The position numbers and the translations under genes were made by a program. Positions 42,041 to 51,694 of a stretch of 64,000 nucleotides of DNA are shown here, piece by piece. Where the stretch lies: the NCBI GenBank assembly GCA_026014485.1, contig JAOZIE010000014.1, positions 36,917 to 100,916 of the forward strand. Direction: 5' to 3'. The notes under the pieces are model-generated. The model was not told the origin of the DNA, did not search any database, and worked only from the letters and a program-made list of their open reading frames with translations. How positions within the stretch are numbered: the first letter of the stretch is position 1; the number at the start of each line of letters is the position of its first letter. Origin of the DNA: Candidatus Bathyarchaeota archaeon. Lineage in GTDB: Archaea; Thermoproteota; Bathyarchaeia; Bathyarchaeales; Bathycorpusculaceae.

Positions 42041-42409
42041 TTGCCCGACTTTGTCTGGAAAAAACCTGTTATATGCATCTTTAAAGAACGCTCTCCTAAC
42101 GAAGCGGACCCTTTTGTCGTCGTAAGAGCAATGCAGCTTACCATTACAAAACCTGAAGATGGCAAATTATCTGGGAAAATTCAGGATTTCTTCACACTCA
42201 TGGGTGACGCAGACTACATGTCCTCCGAAGCTGGCATGGCTGACCGTTATGTTATGTGTTGGTTTGACGACGCCGAACCTGATGTAACTAAGGATTTGAG
42301 GCGGCTAAGAGGCGTCACTTTCCTGCCTGAAGTAACCTACGTGGTTGGCGCGGCTCACAAAAGAACCTACAACGCCGCCTTCAACGCTGAACACGGCAAA
42401 CTGACGTAA
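42041..42409 (+). CDS. Small hypothetical protein
   Basis: 122 aa from TTG 42041, preceded by GAGGAG; the longer frame upstream has no coding look. Soluble alpha/beta protein (KKPVICIFKERSPNEADPF, then LPEVTYVVGAAHKRTYNAAF). No family recognised. About 180 bp upstream of fwdD on the same strand. Confidence 0.5.
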   Translation: MPDFVWKKPVICIFKERSPNEADPFVVVRAMQLTITKPEDGKLSGKIQDFFTLMGDADYMSSEAGMADRYVMCWFDDAEPDVTKDLRRLRGVTFLPEVTYVVGAAHKRTYNAAFNAEHGKLT

Positions 42410-42587
42410 CTGTCACCCTAGAAGGCTTTCTTCGAGGACGCTTTCGTTTCTTTTTTCCTTTGTTTTTGCTAAAGACAGGGTCGTGAGCGGTCCAGATTCA
42501 TGGTTTTTCATGGGTTCATACATATTTTAATGTTGAATTTCACGTGTTTTTTGAACTTACTCTTAAATATGACCGCTGGAATTTCTA

Positions 42588-43013
42588 TTGGGTAAGGTCA
42601 AGGGTATGGTAGACCAAAAGTTACGTGCAACTATTATCACGGGTAGAACAATTGACCAAGGCGTAGGCAAAGAATTGGGCAAAGGCTCACAGGAATACTA
42701 TGACAACGCGGCGGTCGTTTTTCTAGACAAAGCAGACATGATGAAGCTTGGCATAAGGAACGGCGTACCTGTTCGGGTAACCTCAAAGTTCGGTTCAGTT
42801 ATTGTTAAAGCCCGCAAGTTCCCGCGTGGATCCATGCCTGGGTTGGTTTTCATGCCATGCGGTTTATGGGCAAACGCCGTATGCGGCGACGCCACCTACA
42901 GTATGGGTATGCCTATGTTCAAAGGGTTTCCCGTTGAAGTTGAACCTGCCCCTGGTCAGCCCGTCTTAACCTTGGATGAGCTTCTCAAAGAGGAGTTTGG
43001 AAGGGGATTATAA
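42588..43013 (+). CDS. fwdD: Formylmethanofuran dehydrogenase subunit D
   Basis: 141 aa from TTG 42588. Dinucleotide-binding (molybdopterin C-terminal-like) subunit: YYDNAAVVFLDKADMMKLGI, SMPGLVFMPCGLWANAV and SMGMPMFKGFPVEVEP. AT-rich TATA-like sequence about 25 bp upstream suggests a nearly leaderless transcript. First gene of fwdDBAC-mch; stop and next start share one base (TAATG). Confidence 0.92.
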   Translation: MGKVKGMVDQKLRATIITGRTIDQGVGKELGKGSQEYYDNAAVVFLDKADMMKLGIRNGVPVRVTSKFGSVIVKARKFPRGSMPGLVFMPCGLWANAVCGDATYSMGMPMFKGFPVEVEPAPGQPVLTLDELLKEEFGRGL

Positions 43014-44521
43014 TGACAGAAGTAAAATCAGTTGTTTGTCCAATATGCGGCTGTTTATGTGACGACTTGGAAGTCACAGTGGAAAATAATGCGATTGTAA
43101 AAATGAAGAATGGCTGTTCCGTCTGTGAAGCAAAAATGATTCACGGATACAACAGCGAAGAGAGAATTCTAAAGCCGATGATAAGAAAGGACGGCAAACT
43201 AGTCCCTGTAACCATGGATGAAGCGATTCACAAAGCAGCCCAAATTCTCACCGACGCCAAGTATCCGTTGCTGTTCGGCTGGAGCAGTTCAACCAGCGAA
43301 GCGCAGCGTGTCGGCGTTGAATTAGCTGAAGAGTTAGGCTCAGCCTTAGATAACTGTTGCAGCGTCTGCCACGGACCATCCGTTATGGCTACCCAAGAAA
43401 TCGGCATACCCACATGCACTCTTGGACAAATCCGACACCGCGCAGACTTGATAGTTTACTGGGCATGTAACCCGTGGAGCTCCCACCCGCGGCACGTTGA
43501 ACGATACACTTCTTTCAGTGAAGGACGTTTTGAGAAAAGCGAATGGAAAGATTACATACAGAAAGTTAAGGCCGCATCTGGAAAGAAAAAGCTTGAAGCA
43601 GCCGCCAGACAGAGCCGCGTCATCAAATATCAACCTCCCCCTCGCCCACAAACCTGCACTGTTGATGCTCCCCCCCAAACAATTCAGAAGATGGGGCGCA
43701 AAATGATTGTCTTCGATGTAAGAAAGACTATGACTGCTGAGGCGGCGGATTATTTTGTTCAGGTAGAGCCAAACAAGGACTACGAAATACTTGAAGCTCT
43801 TCGATGCCTAATTAACGACCAAGAATTAGACGTTGAAAAAGTCGGCGGAGTCCCCGTTGAATACCTCAAAGAAGTCGCTGATGCTCTGGTTAACTGCGAG
43901 TTCGGCGTTATCTTCTTTGGTCTTGGCTTAACCGCAAGCGCCGGCAGATTCAGAAACATCGAAATAGCCATCTCCCTAACACGGGACCTCAACAAAAAAA
44001 CCAAATTCGTAATCTCGCCAATGCGTGGGCACTTCAACGTTACAGGCGCAAACGTAGTTTTCGCTTGGCAAACTGGCTACCCCTACGCGCTTGACTTCTC
44101 CCAAGGCTACCCCCAATATAACCCCGGCGAATTCACAGCCATCGATTTGCTCAGACGCGGCGACAACGACGCAACCCTAGTCATCTCAGCAGACCCCGGC
44201 GCGCACTTCCCCAAATCTGCCGTGCAAAACATGATGAAGCATCCGCTGATTGTCATTAATCCTGACTTGAACTGTATCTCAAGGCTTGGCGATGTGGTGT
44301 TTCCGACGCAGTGGTGCGGCATAGAATACGAGGGCACCGCCTACCGCATGGACCACGTACCTATCGTGCTTCGGAAGGTTGTTGAACCCCCAGAAGGCGT
44401 CCTCAACGATGAGGAACTTCTCACGAAGATACTTGCCGAAGTCAAACGGATTAAGGCGGAAAAAGCCGCGAAGACCCCTCCAAAATCCACCTGTGCTACA
44501 AAAAAAGAGGAGGCTAACTAA
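43013..44521 (+). CDS. fwdB: Formylmethanofuran dehydrogenase subunit B, with insertion
   Basis: 502 aa; catalytic W/Mo-bis-pterin subunit that reduces CO2 to formate. 4Fe-4S motif CPICGCLC at residue 9, metal-ligand region DNCCSVCHGPS near residue 120 (Cys, not Sec), NPWSSHPRH and DVRKTMTAEAADYF. About 55 residues longer than usual between RYTSFSEGRF and GRKMIVFDVRK (about 168-228), a Lys/Pro/Gln-rich insert of unknown role. ATG overlaps fwdD stop. Confidence 0.93.
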   Translation: MTEVKSVVCPICGCLCDDLEVTVENNAIVKMKNGCSVCEAKMIHGYNSEERILKPMIRKDGKLVPVTMDEAIHKAAQILTDAKYPLLFGWSSSTSEAQRVGVELAEELGSALDNCCSVCHGPSVMATQEIGIPTCTLGQIRHRADLIVYWACNPWSSHPRHVERYTSFSEGRFEKSEWKDYIQKVKAASGKKKLEAAARQSRVIKYQPPPRPQTCTVDAPPQTIQKMGRKMIVFDVRKTMTAEAADYFVQVEPNKDYEILEALRCLINDQELDVEKVGGVPVEYLKEVADALVNCEFGVIFFGLGLTASAGRFRNIEIAISLTRDLNKKTKFVISPMRGHFNVTGANVVFAWQTGYPYALDFSQGYPQYNPGEFTAIDLLRRGDNDATLVISADPGAHFPKSAVQNMMKHPLIVINPDLNCISRLGDVVFPTQWCGIEYEGTAYRMDHVPIVLRKVVEPPEGVLNDEELLTKILAEVKRIKAEKAAKTPPKSTCATKKEEAN

Positions 44522-46216
44522 ATGACTGAACTGCTCATAAAAAACGGCTTCGTCTTTGACCCCATTAACAAAATTAACGGCGAAAAAATGGACATAGCCA
44601 TTAAAGACGGCAAAATCGTTGCGGCAGTGAATGAGAAAACCGCAGAAATCATCGACGCCTCAGGTTTAACAGTGATGCCTGGCGCCGTGGACATCCACAC
44701 TCATATTGCCGGTGGCGAAGTCAACACGGGGCGAATTTTGAGACCTGAAGATCACGTTAAAGATGTTGAACGTAAAACCGCCATAACCCGGTCAGGTGTG
44801 GGTTACTCTATTCCCTCCACGTTCACTACAGGTTATCGATACTCAAAAATGGGCTATACCACTGTGATGAATCCTTCTATGGCGCCCTTGGAAGCCAAGC
44901 ATACGCATGAGGAACTCAACGATATCCCAATGGTGGACAAAGCTACCTATCCGCTTCTGGGCGATTGGTGGTTTGTTCTGGAGTACCTCAGCAAAGACAA
45001 AATTGAGGAGTGCGCAAGGCACATCGCTTGGATGCTGAGCACTACCAAAGGCTACGCTATAAAGATCGTGAACCCTGGCGGTTTGGAAAGTTGGGGTTTC
45101 GGTGGCAACGTACACAGCATCGATGACCAAGTGCCCAACTTCTGCATTACCCCTCGAGAAATAGTGCGTGGTTTAGCTAAAGTTAATAAACTGCTGAACT
45201 TGCCTCACTCGATTCATCTACACACAAACAACCTCGGGTTGCCCGGTAACTACTCCACTACTTTGGACACCATGAAAGCTCTTGAAGACATCTACACTGG
45301 CGACAAGCCTGTCTGTCACATAACTCACTTGCAGTTCAGCAGCTTCGCAGGCGACGGCTGGGGAAACATGAAGTCTGCCGCAGATGAGATTTCCAAGTAC
45401 ATTAACAACCATAACCACATGACCTTCGACATGGGTCAAGTTATCTTCTCGGAAACAACCACCATGACTGCTGATGGTCCCTTCGAATTTACCCTCTACC
45501 AGTTGAGTGGTCACAAATGGGTTAACGCAGACGTGGAGACTGAAACAAGCGGCGGCATCATACCCATGCATTACAAACGCACCAGCGCCGTAAACGCCAT
45601 CCAATGGTCCATCGGCTTAGAGCTTGCGTTGCTGATTACGGACCCGTGGAAAATCTTCATGACCACCGACCACCCCAACGGAGGACCCTTCTTTGCTTAC
45701 CCAAAAATAATGGCGTGGTTAACCAGCAGAAAAGCCCGCATGGCGATGCTTAAGAAGTGCCACAAGAAAGCCCAGAAGAGAAGCCTGTTGCCCTCCATCG
45801 ACCGCGAGTTGAGTCTCTACGAATTAGCAATTGTTACCCGCGCAGGTCAAGCCAAAGCCTTGGGACTCCCGAATAAGGGTCACTTGGGCGTAGGCGCCGA
45901 CGGCGACGTAGCAATATACAACATTAACCCTGAAACGTTGGACATATCCAAAAAGTTCAGGACCGCACGCAGAGCCTTCGGAAATGCCGCTTACACCATC
46001 AAAGACGGCGAAATCTTGGTCAAAGACGGCGAAATTGTGAAGACGGCAAGCGGCAGAACCATGTGGCTTGACGTGAATACTGCTGAGCCCTGCGTAGTTG
46101 ACGAGGACATGAAACGACGGTTCCGAGAGTACTGGACCGTTGAATACGACAACTATCCAGTGTTTGACCATTGCGTGAAAGTTCCTGAAAAAATAACCGT
46201 GAAGGCGAGTGTCTAA
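44522..46216 (+). CDS. fwdA: Formylmethanofuran dehydrogenase subunit A
   Basis: 564 aa amidohydrolase that condenses formate with methanofuran. Binuclear metal ligands: AVDIHTHIAGGE near residue 60, the carboxylated Lys in GYAIKIVNPGG, His in HLHTNNLG and HITHLQFSS, and Asp in TTDHPNGGPF. C-terminal barrel-closing strands normal. ATG directly after fwdB stop. Confidence 0.95.
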   Translation: MTELLIKNGFVFDPINKINGEKMDIAIKDGKIVAAVNEKTAEIIDASGLTVMPGAVDIHTHIAGGEVNTGRILRPEDHVKDVERKTAITRSGVGYSIPSTFTTGYRYSKMGYTTVMNPSMAPLEAKHTHEELNDIPMVDKATYPLLGDWWFVLEYLSKDKIEECARHIAWMLSTTKGYAIKIVNPGGLESWGFGGNVHSIDDQVPNFCITPREIVRGLAKVNKLLNLPHSIHLHTNNLGLPGNYSTTLDTMKALEDIYTGDKPVCHITHLQFSSFAGDGWGNMKSAADEISKYINNHNHMTFDMGQVIFSETTTMTADGPFEFTLYQLSGHKWVNADVETETSGGIIPMHYKRTSAVNAIQWSIGLELALLITDPWKIFMTTDHPNGGPFFAYPKIMAWLTSRKARMAMLKKCHKKAQKRSLLPSIDRELSLYELAIVTRAGQAKALGLPNKGHLGVGADGDVAIYNINPETLDISKKFRTARRAFGNAAYTIKDGEILVKDGEIVKTASGRTMWLDVNTAEPCVVDEDMKRRFREYWTVEYDNYPVFDHCVKVPEKITVKASV

Positions 46217-46217
46217 A

Positions 46218-47033
46218 ATGTTCGTTCTTACTTCCCTGAAAAAGTTTGACATACCCGTCCAAGCAGCATGCATAAACCCTGATGTATTCGAAGGAAAAAC
46301 CTTGAAGCAAATCGCTGAGTTGCCCATAACCGAAGGCAGCCTTCAGCTGACTTTGTGTGACCTCTTCAAAATCGAAGAGACCCCCGACGGAACCTCCAAC
46401 ATAACCCTAAACGGCGACATAAGCAAAGTCAAACGCATCGGTCAAGGCATGACAAAAGGCGAAATCACCATAAACGGTGACGTTGGCATGCACACAGGCG
46501 AGAAAATGGTCGGCGGCAAAATCACAATCAACGGTAACGCAGGCGGCTGGACAGGTAGCCAACTGAGAGGCGGCACCATTGAGATTCACGGTGACGGCGG
46601 CGATTATTTGGCTTCGCCGTATCGTGGAAGCGAAACAGGTATGCGTGGCGGTTTAATTCTGGTAGATGGTAGCATCGGAACTGATTCGGCGTGCTACATG
46701 CATGGCGGCGTAATTAAAGTCAAGGGCAACGCGGGGCGCTTCTTGGGGTACCACATGTCCAAGGGCACAATCTACATCGAGAAAAACTGTGAATACCGTT
46801 TAGCTCCATGTATGACCGGCGGCAAAATCGTGATATCTGGTGTTCTTGATGAGGTAATGCCGACTTTCACGGTTGACGGCGTTAAAGGGAAAGTGAAGAT
46901 TGACGCTGAACAAACAGCGCAGGGTCCCTTTTACGTGTTCCTTGGCGACTTGGCTGAGCATGGAACTGGTAAACTCTTTGTCTCTAAACCGAGTAATCCT
47001 CAACTAGGTCCAATATATGACAAATACCTATAG
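46218..47033 (+). CDS. fwdC: Formylmethanofuran dehydrogenase subunit C
   Basis: 271 aa from ATG 46218 (GTG 46209 also in frame but overlapping). Right-handed beta helix like the glutamate synthase C-terminal domain: repeated G-x-x-G-x-x-x-G turns (GMTKGEITINGDVGMHTGEK, GGKITINGNAGGWTG, RGGTIEIHGDGG). Structural partner of FwdA and FwdB. Confidence 0.93.
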   Translation: MFVLTSLKKFDIPVQAACINPDVFEGKTLKQIAELPITEGSLQLTLCDLFKIEETPDGTSNITLNGDISKVKRIGQGMTKGEITINGDVGMHTGEKMVGGKITINGNAGGWTGSQLRGGTIEIHGDGGDYLASPYRGSETGMRGGLILVDGSIGTDSACYMHGGVIKVKGNAGRFLGYHMSKGTIYIEKNCEYRLAPCMTGGKIVISGVLDEVMPTFTVDGVKGKVKIDAEQTAQGPFYVFLGDLAEHGTGKLFVSKPSNPQLGPIYDKYL

Positions 47034-47045
47034 GCTGTGAGAATC

Positions 47046-48011
47046 ATGCATGAAACTTTGAGTGTTAACGCTTTAGCCTGTAAACTCGTTGGAAAGCTTC
47101 TGAAAAAGCAGGCTTTCTTTGGGGTGCACGCTTCTAAAACCAGTGCAGGTGCAACCGTAATTGACGCTGGAGTCAACGTGCCTGGAGGATTCCAAGCTGG
47201 CAAAATACTCACTGAACTTTGTATGGGCGGCGCAGGTAAAGCTCAACTTGGCTTTAAAGCCTACGGTGAAGTAACGCTTCCCTCAATCACTGTTTCAACT
47301 GACCACCCTGCTATTGCGGCTTTGGGTTCGCAATTTGCTGGTTGGCGCATAAAGGAACCTGACGAATCCATCGCCATCGGCTCTGGTCCTGCACGTGCTT
47401 TAGCGCTCAAGCCTAAGGCTGTTTTTGAGGAAATCGGCTACAAAGATGCATCCGACAAAGCGGTGCTTACTCTGGAGAGCAACAGTCTTCCTTCAGATGC
47501 TCTTGTTGAGAAAGTTACGAAGGCATGTAACATTACCCCTGAAAACCTTACTGCGGTTGTTGCTCCTACTGCAAGCATTGCTGGTTTAACGCAGGTTACG
47601 GGTAGAATCGTTGAAGTTGGCATTCACAAGCTTCGCACGTTGGGCTTAAGCCCCAAACTCATCAAGTATGCTTGCGGGTACGCGCCGATTCCGCCTCAAG
47701 GCAAAGACTTCGAGGTTGCTATGGCACGAACAAACGATGCGATTTTGTATGGGGGAACCGTTTACTGCACCGTTGAATACGATGATGAGGCAGCGTTGCA
47801 GAAAATCGTGGAGCAAGCGCCATCTAAAATGTCCAAGGACTACGGCAAGCCGTTTCTGCAGATTTTCCGCGAAGCTGACAAAGACTTCTACAAAATCGAC
47901 CATAACCTGTTTGCTCCTGCAGTGCTCATGATTAATAACGCAAAGACAGGTAAAGTCTTCAAGGCTGGCGAAGTTAACCCGAAGGTTCTGTCTGAATCTT
48001 TGGGATTCTGA
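47046..48011 (+). CDS. mch: Methenyl-H4MPT cyclohydrolase
   Basis: 321 aa from ATG 47046 (GTG 47037 possible). Converts formyl-H4MPT to methenyl-H4MPT. Family motifs: GATVIDAGVNVPGG, TELCMGGAG, VSTDHPAIAALGSQFAGW, GSGPARALALKPK, APTASIAGLTQVTGRIVE, ATNDAI-type segment ARTNDAILYGGT and SKDYGKPFLQIFREADKDFYKID. Together with fwd genes it supplies the upper methyl branch of the Wood-Ljungdahl pathway; the intermediate step enzyme (Ftr) is not in this window. Confidence 0.95.
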   Translation: MHETLSVNALACKLVGKLLKKQAFFGVHASKTSAGATVIDAGVNVPGGFQAGKILTELCMGGAGKAQLGFKAYGEVTLPSITVSTDHPAIAALGSQFAGWRIKEPDESIAIGSGPARALALKPKAVFEEIGYKDASDKAVLTLESNSLPSDALVEKVTKACNITPENLTAVVAPTASIAGLTQVTGRIVEVGIHKLRTLGLSPKLIKYACGYAPIPPQGKDFEVAMARTNDAILYGGTVYCTVEYDDEAALQKIVEQAPSKMSKDYGKPFLQIFREADKDFYKIDHNLFAPAVLMINNAKTGKVFKAGEVNPKVLSESLGF

Positions 48012-48074
48012 TTTTTTCTTTTAAAATTTTTTAGTAAAAAGAAAAATTAGGTTGTTTTTGTTCTGTTGGTTTAG

Positions 48075-48653
48075 TTATGCTTGTTTGTTGGCTTTTTTGG
48101 TGAAGTGTGCTCTGACGAAGTTGTTGAAGCCTGTGTTTCCCATTAGTGCTGTGATTATTACGCTTGCTATTGTGACTTCGACTATTGCTTTTGGCAGTAT
48201 TGAATAGATGTAGATGTCTCCGCCGCTGAGGCCTCCCATTATGAAGATGAAGTATCCGTAGGTGAATAGGCCTTCGGGAATGTATGATAGGTAGGTTGCG
48301 GGTATGCCGAGCAGGGATGTGCGGTTTGGTTGTCCCATTTTTAGTGTTTTAGCGAGTAGCCCCGCAGTTAAGCCTGAGAATCCTTTTCCAAGGGGTAATC
48401 CGAGGAGCCCTGCTGCTCCGCCCATTCCTAGGGGACCAAACATTATTCCGGGTAGTAGTCCTGCTATGATTCCTGCGATGAAGCCTATGGTTGGTCCACC
48501 GTAGTAGCCTGCTATGAAGACGGCTATTAGGGAGAGGTCTAGTGCTATTCCTGGTGCGATTTGTCCAGTTGCGTAGGAGATTGCGAAGAGTGCGCTTCCT
48601 AGGGCGCCCATCATTACTGCGAAGGTTAGTTTTTTTGTGTCCATGTTAGTCAT
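48075..48653 (-). CDS. ECF transporter substrate-binding (S) component
   Basis: 192 aa, six membrane helices, many Gly and Pro (GYYGGPTIGFIAGIIAGLLPGIMFGP). ECF-type S component by topology. Substrate unknown. Convergent with mch, about 60 bp apart across a T-rich stretch. No riboswitch recognised upstream. Confidence 0.7.
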   Translation of the reverse strand: MTNMDTKKLTFAVMMGALGSALFAISYATGQIAPGIALDLSLIAVFIAGYYGGPTIGFIAGIIAGLLPGIMFGPLGMGGAAGLLGLPLGKGFSGLTAGLLAKTLKMGQPNRTSLLGIPATYLSYIPEGLFTYGYFIFIMGGLSGGDIYIYSILPKAIVEVTIASVIITALMGNTGFNNFVRAHFTKKANKQA

Positions 48654-48785
48654 CTTAGGGTAGTAGCTAAACCTAATTATTTAAGAGTAGTTACCTAAAA
48701 AAGAGTAAATATGTTTGGTGCCAAAGAAATTGGGAAAGGCGATAAATAAGGGAAAACCCATAATCCTATCCACAGGGAAAACGCG

Positions 48786-50030
48786 TTGTCACAAACCAAA
48801 CTTTCCACCGACGAACTAAAAACATGGCTGCAAACAGAAACAGGCTCAGTTCTGGCTCCCGTTCAAGCGCGTGCCCAAAAACACCTCGACGAAACCCGCA
48901 CTGCACTGGAGAACCTGAGCGAAGCCAGCAAAACGCTGTCTGAAAACAGCCAGAAAGAAATCGAAAAAAGAAACATGAAGGTCTACAACCGCGCCCGCGC
49001 CCTAAACAAGCTGTCTTCCCTGTTTATGGATCGAATTAAGAAACTTAAGACTCCCGACCAAGTCTCGTTTGACTCCTTGAGCTCCTTCGCGGTGGAAACA
49101 CAGAAAATGATGAATGTGTTTGAAATCGACATCAGGAACTGGTTCCCGCGAATCAGCCCCTTCTTCATTATGGACCGCCGAAAATTCTTAACGGTCTACG
49201 AAAAAAACAAGCTGACCATAAATGACTTCATTGAGTTCGTAAACAAAGAATACATTAAATCAAAAACCTTAGAGAAAACTTTTGAGTACTTAGCTGAGTT
49301 GCAGACGGTTGAACGGCAGCTAACCGAGATTGAAACAGAAAAAGGAAGCATCGTGAATGAGCGGTCGCTGCTGGAAACGGAAATGGCTGAACTTGAACGG
49401 CAAGCTGAAACGTTCAAGAATAAAGCTGTGCTTGCGCAGTTGAGCAGTTTAGACGCCGAATCTGAAACTTTGAACAACGAATTGAAGCAGTTGCTTAGGC
49501 ACCTGCAGAAGCCTTTCCTGAAGATGCAAGCCTTAGCCACCTACGGGGGAGGCGGCGGTATAACCCCCGACGAGTTGACTATGATTGGGCTTTATATGGA
49601 TAACCCCTTTGAAGCCGTTGCCGCCGAGGCGCCAGGTTGCCCCGTGCTTAGGCAAATTTTGGAGAAACTTACAAACTTGTTGGCTGAGGATAAGCTGAAG
49701 TTGAAGCCTGTTAAGCAGCGAAAAGCCGAACAAGACGTCAACGAACTTCTCAACTCTGAGTCTTTAACGGTTCTACACCGTAAATGTGTGGAGGTTGCTG
49801 CGCTTAAGAAACAGCTTTCGACATCGCCAGAGTTGGAGGAGGCGAAAAACGGGTTAAGCCTGTTTCAGCAGCAGATGGAAACCCTGCGGGTTCGTGTGGG
49901 CAGTGTAGAAGCTGACGAGTGCATGAAGGAAAACCAACGACAAGAACTGCTGGATAGAACACGATACCTCAAATCCGCCATAGAGTCTAACGTGCTCAGC
50001 TTCATGGGTAAACAAGTTCAAATCCAGTAA
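48786..50030 (+). CDS. Coiled-coil protein of unknown function
   Basis: 414 aa from TTG 48786. Nearly all-helical with long heptad stretches (about 35-75, 160-245 and 330-395). A short glycine hinge, YGGGGGITPDE, sits near residue 257, flanked by a compact region (MIGLYMDNPFEAVAAEAPG). No ATPase or DNA-binding motif. No signal peptide. Possibly cytoskeletal or chromosome-associated, but that is only a guess from shape. Confidence 0.65.
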   Translation: MSQTKLSTDELKTWLQTETGSVLAPVQARAQKHLDETRTALENLSEASKTLSENSQKEIEKRNMKVYNRARALNKLSSLFMDRIKKLKTPDQVSFDSLSSFAVETQKMMNVFEIDIRNWFPRISPFFIMDRRKFLTVYEKNKLTINDFIEFVNKEYIKSKTLEKTFEYLAELQTVERQLTEIETEKGSIVNERSLLETEMAELERQAETFKNKAVLAQLSSLDAESETLNNELKQLLRHLQKPFLKMQALATYGGGGGITPDELTMIGLYMDNPFEAVAAEAPGCPVLRQILEKLTNLLAEDKLKLKPVKQRKAEQDVNELLNSESLTVLHRKCVEVAALKKQLSTSPELEEAKNGLSLFQQQMETLRVRVGSVEADECMKENQRQELLDRTRYLKSAIESNVLSFMGKQVQIQ

Positions 50031-50043
50031 CCCTTGCGGGTCT

Positions 50044-50523
50044 TTATTGGTTTGTGTAATGCATGCTTTTTCTTGGTCTTTTTGTCATGACCACTGCTAC
50101 AACTATTGAAACGACAACGCTCACAACTACGACGATTACGATGATTGTTGTGAATTCTGTTGGGAACGGAACAAAGTTTTGCTGTTTTTCTGCGGTTGCG
50201 GTGTTTCCGTTGGCGTCATAAGCTACGGCTTTGATGGTGTGGAGTCCATTTGGGTAATTGTCGGTGTTGTAGGACCATGCAAACGGCTCCGCCGTGTCAT
50301 TAAGCTCAAGTGAGTCGTCCAGATAGAATTCTACCCGCATGGTGTCTTCTGAAACGGTTGCATGCACCGTCCAGTTTCCTTGGGCATCGTTGCCAAAACT
50401 GCTGTACCCAAAATCCTTGTGCAGCTTCAACGATATCGAGGGGTCAGCGTTAACTTGAGCGGCGCTGGAAGCGCCAAATGCAATAAGCAAGACCATGAAC
50501 AGTAAAACAGCAGATTTCAACAA
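50044..50523 (-). CDS. Secreted, membrane-anchored Ig-like protein
   Basis: 159 aa. Signal peptide (residues 1-22, ending near SSAAQVNA), one Ig-like domain (VEFYLDDSLELNDTAEPFAWSYNTDNYPNGLHTIKAVAYDANGNT), then a Val-rich C-terminal membrane helix and a basic tail (MTKRPRKSMH). Smallest of three similar surface proteins in the window. Convergent with the coiled-coil gene. Confidence 0.75.
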   Translation of the reverse strand: MLKSAVLLFMVLLIAFGASSAAQVNADPSISLKLHKDFGYSSFGNDAQGNWTVHATVSEDTMRVEFYLDDSLELNDTAEPFAWSYNTDNYPNGLHTIKAVAYDANGNTATAEKQQNFVPFPTEFTTIIVIVVVVSVVVSIVVAVVMTKRPRKSMHYTNQ

Positions 50524-50742
50524 GTGTTTTGTTTCTTTAATCCTAGACCGCCCCTCATTTCCTCCCGATTTTGGGTTTTCTTTTCTTTCATTTAACCAGT
50601 TAATATGATTTTAGTTGAAACCCCGCACTTCCATTTTAAACTTTGTCGCTTGCTGGTTAACAAGTGCAGATTTTCCGCGTAAGCTTTAAGAGCCTAAGCC
50701 AGATGCATTTTTGGCAGAACAAAGCGGCAAGGAAGAACTCTC

Positions 50743-51636
50743 TTGAAGATTGGAATTGCAACTCGAAACATGGAAGCATGGAGCAGCACGCAAGTCCGCG
50801 AGGCGCTTACTAAACGTGGCATACCCTACGTGTGCTTCACTTTTCCTCGACTCCTCGCGCAGCTTGGGCAGAAACCCTACTTCAAAGTCAAAGACGTTAA
50901 CCTGCAAGATGTGGATTTGCTGCAGGACCTTGACGCCCTGATTATTCGTCCAATCGGACGCGGCAGCCTTGAGGAACTTGTGTTCCGCATGGACATGCTC
51001 TACAAGCTGGAACGCGAAGGCTTCTATGTTCTGAACCCTGCGGAAGCTATAGAGCACTGCGTAGACAAATACGACATCCTTGCCATCTTGGAGAGCGCGG
51101 GGATTCCTGTGCCGCGGACCTTTGCGACTGAGAGCGCCAACCAAGCTGTCGAAGCCTTCAAGGCGCTTGGCGGCGACGTGGTGATTAAGCCGCTTTTTGG
51201 CAGCCGAGGCATAGGCGCGACCCGCGTGAACGACCTCGAAGTTGCGTTAACCGTTTTCAAGGCGATTACTTTCCAACATGGAGTCATCTACTTGCAGGAG
51301 TTTGTGGAGCACGGCACCAGTGACATCCGCGCCTTCGTCGTTGACGACCATGTTGTGGCGGCTATGCGGCGGGAAGCAGACGGCTGGAAAACCAACTACA
51401 GTCAAGGTGCCCGACCTGTACCCACCATCCTGAGCAAGGAATTTGAGGATTTAGCGGTGAAAGCTGCCCAGTCCGTGGGTTGCAAAGTTAGCGGCGTAGA
51501 CATCCTTGAAGGCCCTGATGGACCCCGAATCTGCGATGTCAACAGCCAACCAGGCTGGAAGGGACTCCAAGCAGTCACAAAAGTTAACATAGCCGAAGAA
51601 ATCGTTACCTTCTTGCTTTCCGAACTCAAAAAGTAA
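50743..51636 (+). CDS. RimK-family ATP-grasp glutamate ligase (MptN/CofF type)
   Basis: 297 aa from TTG 50743. ATP-grasp enzyme that adds glutamate to a cofactor or protein. Motifs: N-terminal IIRPIGRGSLEE, ATP-binding DVVIKPLFGSRGIG near residue 150, DIRAFVVDDHVVAAM, and metal-binding GVDILEGPDGPRICDVNSQPGW. In an organism with H4MPT enzymes, MptN (tetrahydromethanopterin glutamate ligase) or CofF (F420) are the likeliest roles; lysine-biosynthesis LysX is less likely because no LysW genes are near. Confidence 0.8.
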   Translation: MKIGIATRNMEAWSSTQVREALTKRGIPYVCFTFPRLLAQLGQKPYFKVKDVNLQDVDLLQDLDALIIRPIGRGSLEELVFRMDMLYKLEREGFYVLNPAEAIEHCVDKYDILAILESAGIPVPRTFATESANQAVEAFKALGGDVVIKPLFGSRGIGATRVNDLEVALTVFKAITFQHGVIYLQEFVEHGTSDIRAFVVDDHVVAAMRREADGWKTNYSQGARPVPTILSKEFEDLAVKAAQSVGCKVSGVDILEGPDGPRICDVNSQPGWKGLQAVTKVNIAEEIVTFLLSELKK

Positions 51637-51694
51637 CGGGCTGTTTACCGCCCCGCTTTCTTCACGCGGTTTAGTGTATTATCTGTAGGTAACT

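Noticed and set aside
47046..48011. Gene after fwdC first thought to be formylmethanofuran:H4MPT formyltransferase
   Set aside because: Motifs DHPAIAALGSQFAGW, GSGPARALALKPK and SKDYGKPF belong to methenyl-H4MPT cyclohydrolase.
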